Shown here: in pieces, positions 10,213 through 19,069 of the stretch
How the letters are laid out: each line of letters opens with the position of its first letter
Position numbering within the stretch: the stretch's first letter is position 1
Assembly: GCF_000341735.1 (NCBI RefSeq)
Contig: NZ_KB455575.1
Span: 850,521-914,520 of the forward strand
Direction: 5' to 3'
Source: Methylotuvimicrobium buryatense 5G
Lineage (GTDB): Bacteria > Pseudomonadota > Gammaproteobacteria > Methylococcales > Methylomonadaceae
DNA length: 64,000 nucleotides
Program-made: the position numbers and the translations under genes
The notes under the pieces: generated by a model
Told to the model about the DNA's origin: nothing
Database searches by the model: none
What the model saw: the letters and a program-made list of their open reading frames with translations, nothing else

Positions 10213-10272
10213 TGCCGCTCTGACCGAATGCTATTGTGTGATAAATAATATAACTAATCAGGAGCGCATAAA

Positions 10273-11448
10273 ATGGCAAAACCATTGATTCAATTGGCAC
10301 TAGATTCTTTGGATTTCGACAAAACCCTGGAACTTGCTTCGCAAGCGGCCCCTTATGTCGATATCATTGAAATCGGTACACCCTGTATCAAGTTTAACGG
10401 GCTTGAATTGGTCAAGGAAATTAAACGCAGATTTCCCGATAAATTGCTGCTGGTCGATCTTAAAACGATGGATGCCGGTGAATACGAAGCCAGCCCATTC
10501 TACGAAGCCGGTGCCGATATCTGCACGGTACTTGGAACATCCGGAATTTCAACTATCAAAGGCGTTATCAGCGCGGCAAAAAAATATAATGCCGAAGTTC
10601 AAGTCGATTTGATTAACGTCGAGGATAAAGCGAGTTGCGCTGAGGAAGCCGTGGCGGCCGGCGCGCAAATTATCGGCATTCATACCGGCATCGACGCCCA
10701 GGCGGCCGGACAGACACCCTTTGCGGATTTACAAGATTTATTGCGCTTGGGGTTAAACACTCGAGTATCAGTTGCCGGCGGTATCAAGCCCGAAACTGTG
10801 CGCGATGTTGTTGAGGCCGGAGTTGACATAATTGTCGTAGGCGGCGCGATTACCGGCGCGCCATCTCCAGCCAATGCCGCTCGAAAAATTCAACGCTTGG
10901 TCAATAGCAAGGGCACGCATCGTGAATTTGTCGTCGATAAGATTTCGGATGTCTTATATGCGACCGATGACTCTTATGATAGAAAACTGACGAACATGCT
11001 CGATCAAGCTCGCCGAATTTTTGTCTCAGGCGCGGGACGGTCGGGCTTGATTGGCCGCTTTTTCGCGATGCGATTGATGCATAGCGGTTACGATACCAGT
11101 GTAGTCGGTGAAATCGTTACACCCAGCATCAAACAAGGCGATTTGCTTATTATTATTTCCGGTTCCGGCGAAACCGAGCAGTTGGTCGCATTCACTAAAC
11201 GTGCTCGCGAGATTGGCGCAAAAATCGTACTGATTTCGGCGAAAAGCGAGTCGACAATCGGCGACATGGCCGATGCCGTGTTTAGAGTCGGCAGCCCGGA
11301 ACAGTATGGCAAGGTTGTCGGTATGCCGATGGGTACGGTTTTCGAACTTTCCACATTGGCATTTTTGGAAGCGACCATCTCTCATGTCATCCACGAAAAA
11401 GGCATTCCGGAGGAAGAAATGAGATCGAGACATGCGAACCTGGAATAA
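10273..11448 (+). CDS. hps-phi: Fused 3-hexulose-6-phosphate synthase / 6-phospho-3-hexuloisomerase
   Basis: This bifunctional RuMP-cycle enzyme condenses formaldehyde with ribulose 5-phosphate to hexulose 6-phosphate, then isomerises it to fructose 6-phosphate. The HPS part (about 1-210) is an orotidine-decarboxylase-fold barrel with LLVDLKTMDAGEYEA, GIHTGID and VAGGIKPETV. The PHI part (about 215-391) is a SIS sugar-isomerase domain with VSGAGRSGLIGRFFAMRL and IISGSGET. The 391-residue length fits a direct fusion with no extra domain. The ATG follows a CAGGAG ribosome-binding site. The fusion is known in methylotrophic Gammaproteobacteria and some archaea, and it is the best physiological marker in the window. 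Confidence 0.96.
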   Translation: MAKPLIQLALDSLDFDKTLELASQAAPYVDIIEIGTPCIKFNGLELVKEIKRRFPDKLLLVDLKTMDAGEYEASPFYEAGADICTVLGTSGISTIKGVISAAKKYNAEVQVDLINVEDKASCAEEAVAAGAQIIGIHTGIDAQAAGQTPFADLQDLLRLGLNTRVSVAGGIKPETVRDVVEAGVDIIVVGGAITGAPSPANAARKIQRLVNSKGTHREFVVDKISDVLYATDDSYDRKLTNMLDQARRIFVSGAGRSGLIGRFFAMRLMHSGYDTSVVGEIVTPSIKQGDLLIIISGSGETEQLVAFTKRAREIGAKIVLISAKSESTIGDMADAVFRVGSPEQYGKVVGMPMGTVFELSTLAFLEATISHVIHEKGIPEEEMRSRHANLE

Positions 11449-11689
11449 ATCTCGCGACCGTAACGACTGCCGAGATCGCGGCACACTGAAGTGCCTGTCA
11501 TGCAATATCCGAATCCGGGCTCTCGATTAGGCAATTAACCGTGTTTGTCAATTCCGGTGCTTTCTCTATGAAGCACATCAATTTCATGACGCCTTAATAG
11601 TGATCGCTCGATCTAAAAACGGCGGTAAGTTCACGAAAGGCACGAAATTAGGAATATGCACAAAATAACTTCTACAAGTATACGCTTTG

Positions 11690-11831
11690 CGGCGGTTCGG
11701 TAACTCGCTTGACAGGACGCCGTGAATACGTCCATGTAGGCTCTGTGACAGCATCCCTGCTGTCAAAGCCTTTGCCGAACACCCCAGCGCCTCCATGCGT
11801 CAATGCCGAAATTTGAAGTGCGATGGGTATA
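11690..11831. repeat. Mosaic palindromic element: family B left arm, family A right end
   Basis: The left part (ggttcggtaactcgcttgac, from about 11693) is a family B arm. The middle is the shared core gacgccgtgaatacgtccatgtaggctc, and the right end (atgccgaaatttgaagtgcg, then atgggtata) is the family A terminus, ending at 11831. So the two families share a core and exchange ends. The DNA between hps-phi and this element (11449-11689) shows no gene. Confidence 0.75.
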
Positions 11832-11882
11832 CTGCCGAAAGACGCCCCAAACTCTCCTTACTTTTCGATTGCCTAGAAATCG

Positions 11883-12193
11883 TTCGCTGAAAATCTTGGA
11901 AACGGAGCGTTAGCGAAGTGAAGATTTTTAGTCCCCGATAGCCGTAGCGCCGGGTGTTTTGCCGGAGTCTGCGCGAATAGCGCAGGCGGAGGCAAAATAC
12001 AAGGCATCGCGACACGGCGTAAAGCCATTTGTGGGAGTGCTACGGAGCCGCATCGAGTATACGATGATGTGGCGTAGTGGCACGGACGCAGGGCGAATCG
12101 GGGCCGCCGAAGGCAATAATCGCCAAGTCATTTTTCGCTGCTGAAATCGGACGGACCCCATTTCAGCTTTCGCGAAAAATCTTGGCGCGCTTG
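11883..12193. repeat. 311-bp element C, copy 1
   Basis: This 311-bp block occurs again at 52364-52674 in the opposite orientation, almost base for base and with the same length. The ends carry a similar short sequence in direct orientation (tcgctgaaaatcttgg and tcgcgaaaaatcttgg), and an inverted repeat around ctgaaatcggacggacccca lies near the right end. A 61-codon frame (11959-12144) is conserved in both copies, but near-identity of the DNA explains that without selection. I see no transposase. The remainder of the gap up to 12425 shows no gene. Confidence 0.85.
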
Positions 12194-12425
12194 TATTTCT
12201 TTTATCCCCTGTTATGAGAGTCGTTTTAGCGCGCCCCTTCCTTACCCTTGATTTCTCAAGTCTAATTTCAAACAGACTGCTCAAGCAACCGTTGTTATAA
12301 TAGCCGGCATTCTGTGTCGGTCAACGATGTTGATTGGTACTTCGCAGTGTAAGGCTGTTGAATTTCGATTGGCCATTCATATTTTATAGTGTTCGATAGC
12401 GTACTTTATTCAGGAGATAAGTGTT

Positions 12426-13814
12426 TTGGCACAAATGCAGGATATTACCAGCCCAATGACATTGCTGGAAAAACGGGCAACCGGTTCATTGGCGAGCATT
12501 TACGCATTAAGGATGTTGGGTTTGTTTATGATTATGCCGGTGTTGCCGTTATTTGCCGAGCATTTGGAAGGTTCCACGCCGCTTTTAATCGGGTTATCGG
12601 TCAGTATTTACGGATTAAGCCAGGCATTATTGCAAATCCCTTTCGGACTAATGTCCGATCGCTTTGGGCGAAAAAAATTAATTATACTCGGCTTATTGCT
12701 GTTTGCCGCCGGCAGCGTGCTTTCGGCGATGTCAACGACGATTTACGGTGTGTTATTCGGTCGGGCTTTGCAAGGATCCGGAGCAATCGCCGCAGTCATT
12801 ATGGCCTTGGTCGCCGATTTAACCCAGGAAGTCCATAGGACGAAAGCGATGGCCTTGATCGGTATCAGTATCGGCGTTTCGTTCGGTGTCGCGATCTCTG
12901 CAGGGCCTGTACTTGCAGGTTATGTCGGTGTTGAAGGTATTTTTTGGTTAACGGCGCTACTCTCATTAGCAGCGATAGTGGTCATTATTTATATCGTTCC
13001 GGACCCGATTCAGTCGAAAATTCACCGCGATGCCGAATTGATTCCGGGCCAGATAAAGCATGTGTTAAAAAATGCCGAGTTGCTAAGACTCAATTACGGT
13101 ATTTTTATTCTGCATTTGATATTAACAGCCAGTTTTATTGTCATTCCTCTATTGATGAGGGATGCCGGATTAGGCGCTAGTCAACATGGGCAAGTTTATT
13201 TGCCTGTGTTTATCGTATCTTTATTGACCGCAATACCTTTTATTATTTTGGCTGAAAAAAAGCGTAAAATGAAACCCGTTTTTATCGGTGCGATTGCGGT
13301 TATCGTTGTATCAGAATTAGGCTTACAGTACTTTCATCAAAGTTTGCCCGGAATTGTTGTTTTTCTTTGGGTGTTTTTTTGCGGTTTCAATTTACTCGAA
13401 GCCACGTTACCTTCCTTGGTTTCTAAAACGGCACCGGGCGATATGAAAGGAACGGCCATGGGTTTTTATTCAACGTCTCAATTTTTAGGGGCTTTTTTAG
13501 GGGGGGCGCTTGGAGGTTGGAGTTATGGCGAATTCGGCGGAAACGCTGTTTTTATTATGAGTGCTGTGGCGGGAGCGAGTTGGTTGGCGGTGTCTTTTAC
13601 AATGAAACCACCCCGTTATCTGGCCAATATGCTGATCTCCATTAGCAATCTTACCCGAATTCAAGCTGAGCAACTCACCGAAGAGATCCTCAAGGTTACC
13701 GGAGTCGAGGAAGTGAAGTTGCATTTCGGCGAAGGGGTGGCTTATCTAAAAGTCGATAATCGGTTATTGGATAAAGATCGTTTACAGTATTCGATAAGTC
13801 AGTTCGATTCCTGA
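12426..13814 (+). CDS. YajR-like MFS transporter with C-terminal ferredoxin-like domain
   Basis: This is a 462-residue inner-membrane transporter of the major facilitator superfamily. It shows about 12 membrane helices, the loop 2-3 signature GLMSDRFGRKKLI, and a soluble C-terminal domain (about 400-462, with EEILKVTGVEEVKLHFGEG) like the YAM domain of YajR. The substrate is unknown. The start is a TTG at 12426, chosen because AGGAGA lies about 7 bases upstream; an ATG three codons later is the alternative. The neighbourhood MFS-ssb is common in Gammaproteobacteria, where uvrA often precedes it, but uvrA is not here. Confidence 0.88.
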   Translation: MAQMQDITSPMTLLEKRATGSLASIYALRMLGLFMIMPVLPLFAEHLEGSTPLLIGLSVSIYGLSQALLQIPFGLMSDRFGRKKLIILGLLLFAAGSVLSAMSTTIYGVLFGRALQGSGAIAAVIMALVADLTQEVHRTKAMALIGISIGVSFGVAISAGPVLAGYVGVEGIFWLTALLSLAAIVVIIYIVPDPIQSKIHRDAELIPGQIKHVLKNAELLRLNYGIFILHLILTASFIVIPLLMRDAGLGASQHGQVYLPVFIVSLLTAIPFIILAEKKRKMKPVFIGAIAVIVVSELGLQYFHQSLPGIVVFLWVFFCGFNLLEATLPSLVSKTAPGDMKGTAMGFYSTSQFLGAFLGGALGGWSYGEFGGNAVFIMSAVAGASWLAVSFTMKPPRYLANMLISISNLTRIQAEQLTEEILKVTGVEEVKLHFGEGVAYLKVDNRLLDKDRLQYSISQFDS

Positions 13815-14094
13815 TAATTCAAAAGATTTTTTACTATTTTTAAGAGTCAACCTAAATTTTAAAATGGGGCACGGATTCGCTTAAGGATTTCGCGATAAAT
13901 AACTTTCTGAAGCTATGAGCTTTGTCGAGTAACCGCACTCTAAATCATCACTTTGATTTTTTCGGGTGATGAAAGCTTCTTCAGGATCGTTAGGCTGATT
14001 TATCGATAATCACTCAGTCTGATATCGGTGTTCCAAATATAAAGTTACCCTTGAGAATCCATATTTTTTTGCTCAATCGTTTTTCGGAGAAAAC

Positions 14095-14568
14095 ATGCTT
14101 AACAAAGTTACATTAATAGGCAATCTCGGGGCCGACCCCGAAGTTCGCTACATGCCAAGCGGCGAGGCCGTCACCACAATCAGGTTAGCCACGACCATGC
14201 GTTGGAAAGATAGACAAACCGGCGAGCGGAAAGAATCTACCGAATGGCATCGCGTGGTTTTTTTTAGAAGACTGGCCGAAGTTGCCGGCGAATATTTAAA
14301 AAAAGGCAGCCAGGTATACGTAGAGGGTCGTCTTCGTACTAATAAATGGCAAGGACAAGACGGACAAGACCGCTATACGACAGAAATCGTCGCAGAAGAA
14401 ATGCACATGCTGGGAAGCCGAAGCGGCGGTACTGCAAATTATTCCGACAATCAAGGCGCTTATTCGTCTCAGAGCCCGGCCTCTTCTCAGTCTAAGCCCC
14501 AACAATCCACACCCCCGACTTCAGCGCCCCCTCCTTACGACGATTTTGACGACGATATTCCTTTTTAG
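14095..14568 (+). CDS. ssb: Single-stranded DNA-binding protein
   Basis: This 157-residue protein coats single-stranded DNA in replication, repair and recombination. The OB fold occupies residues 1-110 ([19 protein letters not shown], then EWHRVVFF). A flexible Ser/Pro/Gln-rich linker follows, and the acidic tip DDDIPF recruits partner proteins. The length is slightly shorter than the E. coli protein. The 280-base gap upstream shows no gene and I did not see a clear SOS box. It contains a fragment resembling the family B tail (ggatttcgcgataaataac, about 13886-13904). Confidence 0.97.
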   Translation: MLNKVTLIGNLGADPEVRYMPSGEAVTTIRLATTMRWKDRQTGERKESTEWHRVVFFRRLAEVAGEYLKKGSQVYVEGRLRTNKWQGQDGQDRYTTEIVAEEMHMLGSRSGGTANYSDNQGAYSSQSPASSQSKPQQSTPPTSAPPPYDDFDDDIPF

Positions 14569-14848
14569 AAGTCACCGAGGACAAATTAGCGTAATCGATG
14601 CCCGTAACTTTGGTGCGGACACCGTTCTTTAGGCATTGCTGGATTAAAGCGGAGGAGTGTTAGGCGGATTGCCGGGCTTACTGTGTTCTTTGGTGGCCCC
14701 TAGCACTGTTACTCGACTAGCAAAGGGGATTTTGAAAAATTATTAATTGGAAATACGAGCGGTTAGTTTCCGATTAAAATAAAAGGGCGGCTCAAATGAG
14801 TTTGCTCAATGTTCTCATTGATTATCCATTATTACGAAGAGGTTAAAT

Positions 14849-15607
14849 GTGGATATAGCGTCGTTAATCGGCTTTTTATTGGGCATAGGGATTATTATGG
14901 CCGCCATTGCTACTGGTGGCGATGTTATGTTGTTTGTAAATTTGCCTTCCATATTAATCGTCATAGGCGGTACCTTCGGCGTATCGTTGATGCGTATCCC
15001 GATATCCGATTTTTTACGGTCCTTCGGTGTTTTAGGGAAAGCTTTTTTAAACAAAAGGGAAGACCCGGCTGTGTTGATCGAAGAAGCCGTAAGGCTTTCC
15101 GATGTTGCTCGAAAAAACGGACTGCTGGCCTTGGAAAATGAGACCATTGAAAACGAATTTATGAGAAAAGGTATCAATCTTTGTGTCGACGGACATGATC
15201 CTGCTTTCGTAAAAAAAATGCTGTCTCAAGAAATTAACCAAATGATATCGCGCAACGAAGTGGGGCAAGATATGTGGAAAGGCGTCGGCGATTTAGCGCC
15301 GGCAATGGGCATGATCGGAACGCTGGTCGGTTTAGTGCAAATGCTCGCAAATATGTCCGATCCGTCGAGTATAGGCCCTGCGATGGCCGTTGCCTTGCTG
15401 ACGACACTTTATGGCGCATTGGTAGCAAACTGTTTCGCACTCCCGATCGTCGACAAACTATCTAAGGTCATGCTTTATGAAAAAACCAACAAAGAGCTTA
15501 TTTTAGAAACGATTTCCGGTATTCAAGAAGGCATGAACCCTAAGGTTCTGGAGTCTTTGTTGAATTCCTATATTTCCGATAAAAAGCGAAAAACCGACAA
15601 TGAATAG
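14849..15607 (+). CDS. pomA: Flagellar motor stator protein PomA (MotA family)
   Basis: This is a four-helix inner-membrane stator subunit that, with PomB, passes ions to drive flagellar rotation. At 252 residues it is PomA size. It has the N-terminal MDIASLIGFLLGIG and the conserved MWKGVGDLAPAMGMIGTLVGLV and LLTTLYGALVANCFALPI helices 3-4. Similarity is closer to the sodium-type PomA than to MotA, but the ion cannot be decided here. The start is a GTG at 14849: GAAGAGG lies 6 bases upstream, and the overlapping ATG at 14847 is out of frame. pomB follows after 7 bases. Confidence 0.95.
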   Translation: MDIASLIGFLLGIGIIMAAIATGGDVMLFVNLPSILIVIGGTFGVSLMRIPISDFLRSFGVLGKAFLNKREDPAVLIEEAVRLSDVARKNGLLALENETIENEFMRKGINLCVDGHDPAFVKKMLSQEINQMISRNEVGQDMWKGVGDLAPAMGMIGTLVGLVQMLANMSDPSSIGPAMAVALLTTLYGALVANCFALPIVDKLSKVMLYEKTNKELILETISGIQEGMNPKVLESLLNSYISDKKRKTDNE

Positions 15608-15614
15608 GTGAAAA

Positions 15615-16445
15615 ATGGCTGACGAATGCCCTAAATGCCCCCCGGTCGGAGCACCCGCATGGTTGGCGACCTTTGCCGACTTAATGTCGCTGCTGATGTG
15701 TTTCTTTGTGTTGTTGTTATCATTTGCGACCATGGATACCATCAAGTTTAAAAAAATGGCTGATTCGATGATTAATGCTTTTGGCGTACAAAAGGATGTG
15801 CCGGCATACGATATCCCGATGGGGACCAGCATCATCGCTCAGCATTTTTCGCCGGCACCGACCGAGCCTACACCGCTAGAGGAAGTTAAACAGACGACTA
15901 TGCAAGACTCGCCGAACTTGGAAGCGGCAAAAAAACAGTTAATGGAATTGACTCAGGCTGAAATTGAGGAACAGGCAGAAAAAATCAGAGAAGATTTAAA
16001 AGAAGAAATCAAGATGGGTTTGGTCTCGGTAGAAACGGAAAATCTGAAAATCATTATTCGCATTAGCGAAAAAGGTTCGTTTCCATCCGGTAGTGCGGTG
16101 CTCAATACCGGATTTGAGCCCATATTGACTAAAATTACTGCATCGGTTAACGAATCGCCCGGGAAGGTTCTGGTGTCGGGGCATTCGGACGATATACCGA
16201 TTAGAACTCAGATCTTTCGCTCGAATTGGGAGTTGTCTGCCTCTCGTGCCGTAACCGTTTCTCATTATATGCTGGATCAACCGGGAACCGTGCCGTCACG
16301 ATTCGTCATTCAGGGTTATGCCGATACCCGGCCGTTAGTTCCTAACGACTCTCCCGCAAACCGGGCACTTAATCGAAGAGTCGAGATTGTTATCGTGCAA
16401 GTAGAACCAGGCGCCGACGAAGCAGGGCAAGACTTTGTCGAGTAA
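15615..16445 (+). CDS. pomB: Flagellar motor stator protein PomB (MotB family)
   Basis: This is the partner of PomA: a single membrane helix near the N-terminus followed by an OmpA-like domain that anchors the stator to peptidoglycan. The ion-carrying aspartate is Asp22 in TFADLMSLLMCFFVLLLSFA. The C-terminal domain has LVSGHSDDIPI and NRRVEIVIV. The 276-residue length is normal. It is co-transcribed with pomA, and a PilZ protein follows after 59 bases. Confidence 0.95.
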   Translation: MADECPKCPPVGAPAWLATFADLMSLLMCFFVLLLSFATMDTIKFKKMADSMINAFGVQKDVPAYDIPMGTSIIAQHFSPAPTEPTPLEEVKQTTMQDSPNLEAAKKQLMELTQAEIEEQAEKIREDLKEEIKMGLVSVETENLKIIIRISEKGSFPSGSAVLNTGFEPILTKITASVNESPGKVLVSGHSDDIPIRTQIFRSNWELSASRAVTVSHYMLDQPGTVPSRFVIQGYADTRPLVPNDSPANRALNRRVEIVIVQVEPGADEAGQDFVE

Positions 16446-16504
16446 TATTGGGATGGCCGAGGGCGATGCATCCAAAAAATATATTTCATTTCCAGGAAAT
16501 TTAA

Positions 16505-17086
16505 ATGAATCGGGATAAAGATAGACGGCGTTTTTTTCGCATTGATGATCAAGTTAATCTTTACTATAAAAAAGTGGATGAAGCGACCGCCACGCCGGCC
16601 AGTCATATGAGCGATAACGTACTGGGAAACTGTTCGCTATCCGCCGCTTTGGAATTGATTTCACAAGAATCCCGTATCATGATGCATCGGCTCGATCGGA
16701 CTGTGCCGGATGTCGCTGATTACTTGAAATTAATTGAAAGTAAAATCGATTTGATTGCTCAGGCAATCATGATGCAAGGCACCGATTTTAAAGAGAAGGA
16801 TACTCGCAATGCTAATCTAAGCGCATCCGGATTGGCTTTCGAAAGCGCGGAGGCCTTGGCGATCGGCGACTATCTGGAAATTAAAATGTTGTTGGTTTCA
16901 TGTATGGCAGTCATTGTGACTTATGGAAGAGTTATTTATTGCAAGCCAAAAAAGAATCCTGAAGGCCTTTATTCTCATATTATCGGTGTCGACTATATCA
17001 ATATGAAGGAACAAGATCGGGAATTGTTGATTAGGCATGTCGTTAAAAGACAAATGCAAAAACTCCGCGAGAACAAAGAGCCGTAG
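16505..17086 (+). CDS. PilZ-domain protein with long helical insert
   Basis: This 193-residue soluble protein probably binds cyclic di-GMP. The two halves of the PilZ signature are present: the arginine motif RRRFFRIDD (residues 7-15) and NLSASG (104-109). They are separated by about 90 residues instead of the usual 20-30. The insert (about 25-100) is predicted by eye to be largely helical. This layout recalls the oligomeric PilZ proteins described in Xanthomonas. Its place directly after pomAB suggests a role in braking or tuning the motor, by analogy with YcgR. That is an inference. Confidence 0.82.
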   Translation: MNRDKDRRRFFRIDDQVNLYYKKVDEATATPASHMSDNVLGNCSLSAALELISQESRIMMHRLDRTVPDVADYLKLIESKIDLIAQAIMMQGTDFKEKDTRNANLSASGLAFESAEALAIGDYLEIKMLLVSCMAVIVTYGRVIYCKPKKNPEGLYSHIIGVDYINMKEQDRELLIRHVVKRQMQKLRENKEP

Positions 17087-17160
17087 TGTTAACTTTAGGT
17101 TTTTTCATAAAATCCTTAATTATTTCGCGGATAAAACGATAATTCTATTTTTACTGTGCA

Positions 17161-18150
17161 GTGACAATTACCGATCAACAAAAAAAAATTCTGGGTCTCC
17201 TTGCCGACGGCGAATTTCACTCGGGTTCCGTTTTAGCCGATACTCTCGGTGTGAGCAGATCGGCGGTTTGGAAACAGTTACATAGTTTAACCGAACTAGG
17301 CTTGGAACCCGTCGCAGTGAGCGGCAAGGGTTACCGCCTAGAACGGCCGATCGAATTTTTAAGCAGTGAAAAAATCGAATCCGTGTTAATGGAGAATGTT
17401 CGTTTAAATATTTCGGATTTAAACATCCATGACCGGCTTGACTCAACGAATAACCATTTGATTAATCTTGCTAAAAGCGCCGCCCGATCCGGAACGGTTT
17501 GTTTAGCTGAGTTTCAAACTGCAGGTAAAGGCCGGCGAGGTAGGTCCTGGGTGTCGCCGTTCGGTTCAAATATTTACCTATCGGTCTTGTGGCACTTTCA
17601 AAACGGCCCCTCCGCTATTTCAGGCTTGAGCCTTGCTGTCGGCGTTTCCGTGATCAGAGCCTTGGCATCCTTAGGTTTATCCGGTATCGGTTTAAAATGG
17701 CCGAACGATATTTATTGGCAGGAACATAAATTAGGCGGAATATTAATCGAAGTGACCGGCGAGACTCATGGGCCTTGCTCGGTTGTGATCGGTATCGGGT
17801 TGAATGTTTATATACCTGATCGTGAAGCGGCAATGATCGATCAAGCCTGGATCGATTTGACTCGGATTATGGGAGGGGTATCCATTTCGAGAAATCGTTT
17901 AGCCGGAACGCTGTTGAATGAATTATTGCCGATACTTGCCGATTATGAAAGCCATGGCTTAACACCTTATTTAGATGAATGGCGATCTTATGACTGCCTG
18001 GAAGGGCGTCCTGTCGTTATCTATCATGGCGATTCCGCAATAACAGGCAATGCTGGAGGAATCGACGATAATGGCTTGTTTCGTTTAATGACTGCCGATG
18101 GCAAAGCCTGTTGTTTTGCATCCGGCGAAGTAAGTTTTAGCAAGAATTGA
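17161..18150 (+). CDS. birA: Biotin-protein ligase / biotin operon repressor
   Basis: This 329-residue protein activates biotin to biotinyl-AMP and attaches it to acetyl-CoA carboxylase carrier protein, and it may repress biotin genes. It has an N-terminal winged helix (about 1-60, VLADTLGVSRSAVWKQL), a catalytic domain with GKGRRGRSWVSPFGSNIYLS and LKWPNDIYW, KLGGILIE and GIGLNV, and a small C-terminal SH3-like domain. The start is GTG at 17161. The stop is 4 bases from the coaX start, so birA, coaX and the SPOR gene form one operon, a common order in Gammaproteobacteria. Confidence 0.95.
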   Translation: MTITDQQKKILGLLADGEFHSGSVLADTLGVSRSAVWKQLHSLTELGLEPVAVSGKGYRLERPIEFLSSEKIESVLMENVRLNISDLNIHDRLDSTNNHLINLAKSAARSGTVCLAEFQTAGKGRRGRSWVSPFGSNIYLSVLWHFQNGPSAISGLSLAVGVSVIRALASLGLSGIGLKWPNDIYWQEHKLGGILIEVTGETHGPCSVVIGIGLNVYIPDREAAMIDQAWIDLTRIMGGVSISRNRLAGTLLNELLPILADYESHGLTPYLDEWRSYDCLEGRPVVIYHGDSAITGNAGGIDDNGLFRLMTADGKACCFASGEVSFSKN

Positions 18151-18154
18151 CCGA

Positions 18155-19066
18155 ATGGATTTATTGGTCGATATCGGCAACTCTCGTGTAAAGTGGGGCA
18201 TTAACAATAATCGTTTAGAACCGGGAGTGCCGGTTATTCATCAAGATAGTAATTTTGAAGCCCGGTTGTTTTCGATTTGGCGAGCCTTGCCGAAATCACC
18301 TCGGCGTATGGCTATTTCCTGCGTGGCTTCGAAGTCCGTTTTAGATCAAGTCAAGACAATTGCTCTGGACTTGTGGCCCTCGTTGTCCATAATACAAGCG
18401 CATTCCGTAGCCGAAGCGTATGGTGTTCGAAATGCTTATGAATATCCGGAAAAACTGGGCGTGGATCGTTGGTTGTGCCTGATAGCGGCTAGGCATTATT
18501 GGTCGGAATCGGTATGTATCATTGATTGCGGGACCGCCATTACCATTGATGCGATGGACCGAAACGGTTGTCATTTAGGAGGGCTCATTTGTCCGGGTTT
18601 AACCCTTATGAAGCAATCTCTGTCAAATGGTACGGCTAATTTACAACTTTCCGCACAAAGCGGTTTACCGAGCTTGGCTCGAAATACGAACGATGCTATT
18701 GATAATGGCGCCCTTTATGCCGTTATCGGTTTGATCAAGAGCGTGATAGCGGATTTAAACAAGCCTGTTAAAGATTTAGACGTAGATAATTCCCCAATTT
18801 TACAGAGGGTTCGGTTGCCCGATTGCCAGGTGTCGGCGGCAGGGAAAGCCGCCGTCAAGCCTACACGGACGTATTCACGGCATCCTGTTAAGCGAGCAAC
18901 CGAACCCTCAAAAAAGCTCATAGTTCCAGGACGTTATTTATCACGAAATCCTAAGTTAGTTTTAACCGGTGGAGACGCGGGTGATATTGCCCCTCATCTT
19001 GATAATTTATCTTGTGTTGTACCGGACTTGGTCTTAAAAGGCTTGTCATTGATTCTCGCGGAATAA
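18155..19066 (+). CDS. coaX: Type III pantothenate kinase carrying an in-frame repeat insertion
   Basis: This enzyme catalyses the first step of coenzyme A synthesis (pantothenate phosphorylation). Conserved parts are DIGNSRVKWG (6-15), GVDRW, the catalytic-site IDCGTAITIDA, GGLICPG and LVLTGGDAGDI. The protein is 303 residues, about 50 longer than usual. The excess is accounted for by residues about 217-266 (QVSAAGKAAVKPTRTYSRHP and neighbours), which are the translation of a family B palindromic element with no stop codon. Flanking conserved blocks remain in frame, so the enzyme may still work. I found no other pantothenate kinase gene in the window; whether the genome has one cannot be seen. 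Confidence 0.93.
   Translation: MDLLVDIGNSRVKWGINNNRLEPGVPVIHQDSNFEARLFSIWRALPKSPRRMAISCVASKSVLDQVKTIALDLWPSLSIIQAHSVAEAYGVRNAYEYPEKLGVDRWLCLIAARHYWSESVCIIDCGTAITIDAMDRNGCHLGGLICPGLTLMKQSLSNGTANLQLSAQSGLPSLARNTNDAIDNGALYAVIGLIKSVIADLNKPVKDLDVDNSPILQRVRLPDCQVSAAGKAAVKPTRTYSRHPVKRATEPSKKLIVPGRYLSRNPKLVLTGGDAGDIAPHLDNLSCVVPDLVLKGLSLILAE
18805..18953. repeat. Family B palindromic element inside coaX
   Basis: The arms GAGGGTTCGGTTGC (from 18805) and the imperfect complement ending at 18909 bracket the core ggcggcagggaaagccgccgtcaagcctac. The family B tail ccaggacgttatttatcacg aaatcctaa follows. The same sequence occurs in intergenic DNA at 51498-51673 and, partly, at 27038-27312, so this is a repeat that entered the gene and is not an ancestral domain. 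Confidence 0.9.
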
Positions 19067-19069
19067 GCT

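Noticed and set aside
10070..10300. 76-codon minus frame upstream of hps-phi
   Set aside because: It overlaps the hps-phi start region, has no supporting ribosome-binding site and no known family.
11928..12284. 118-codon minus frame and the matching 61-codon plus frame in element C
   Set aside because: Both copies are nearly identical DNA, so shared frames are expected; no recognisable protein and no ribosome-binding site.
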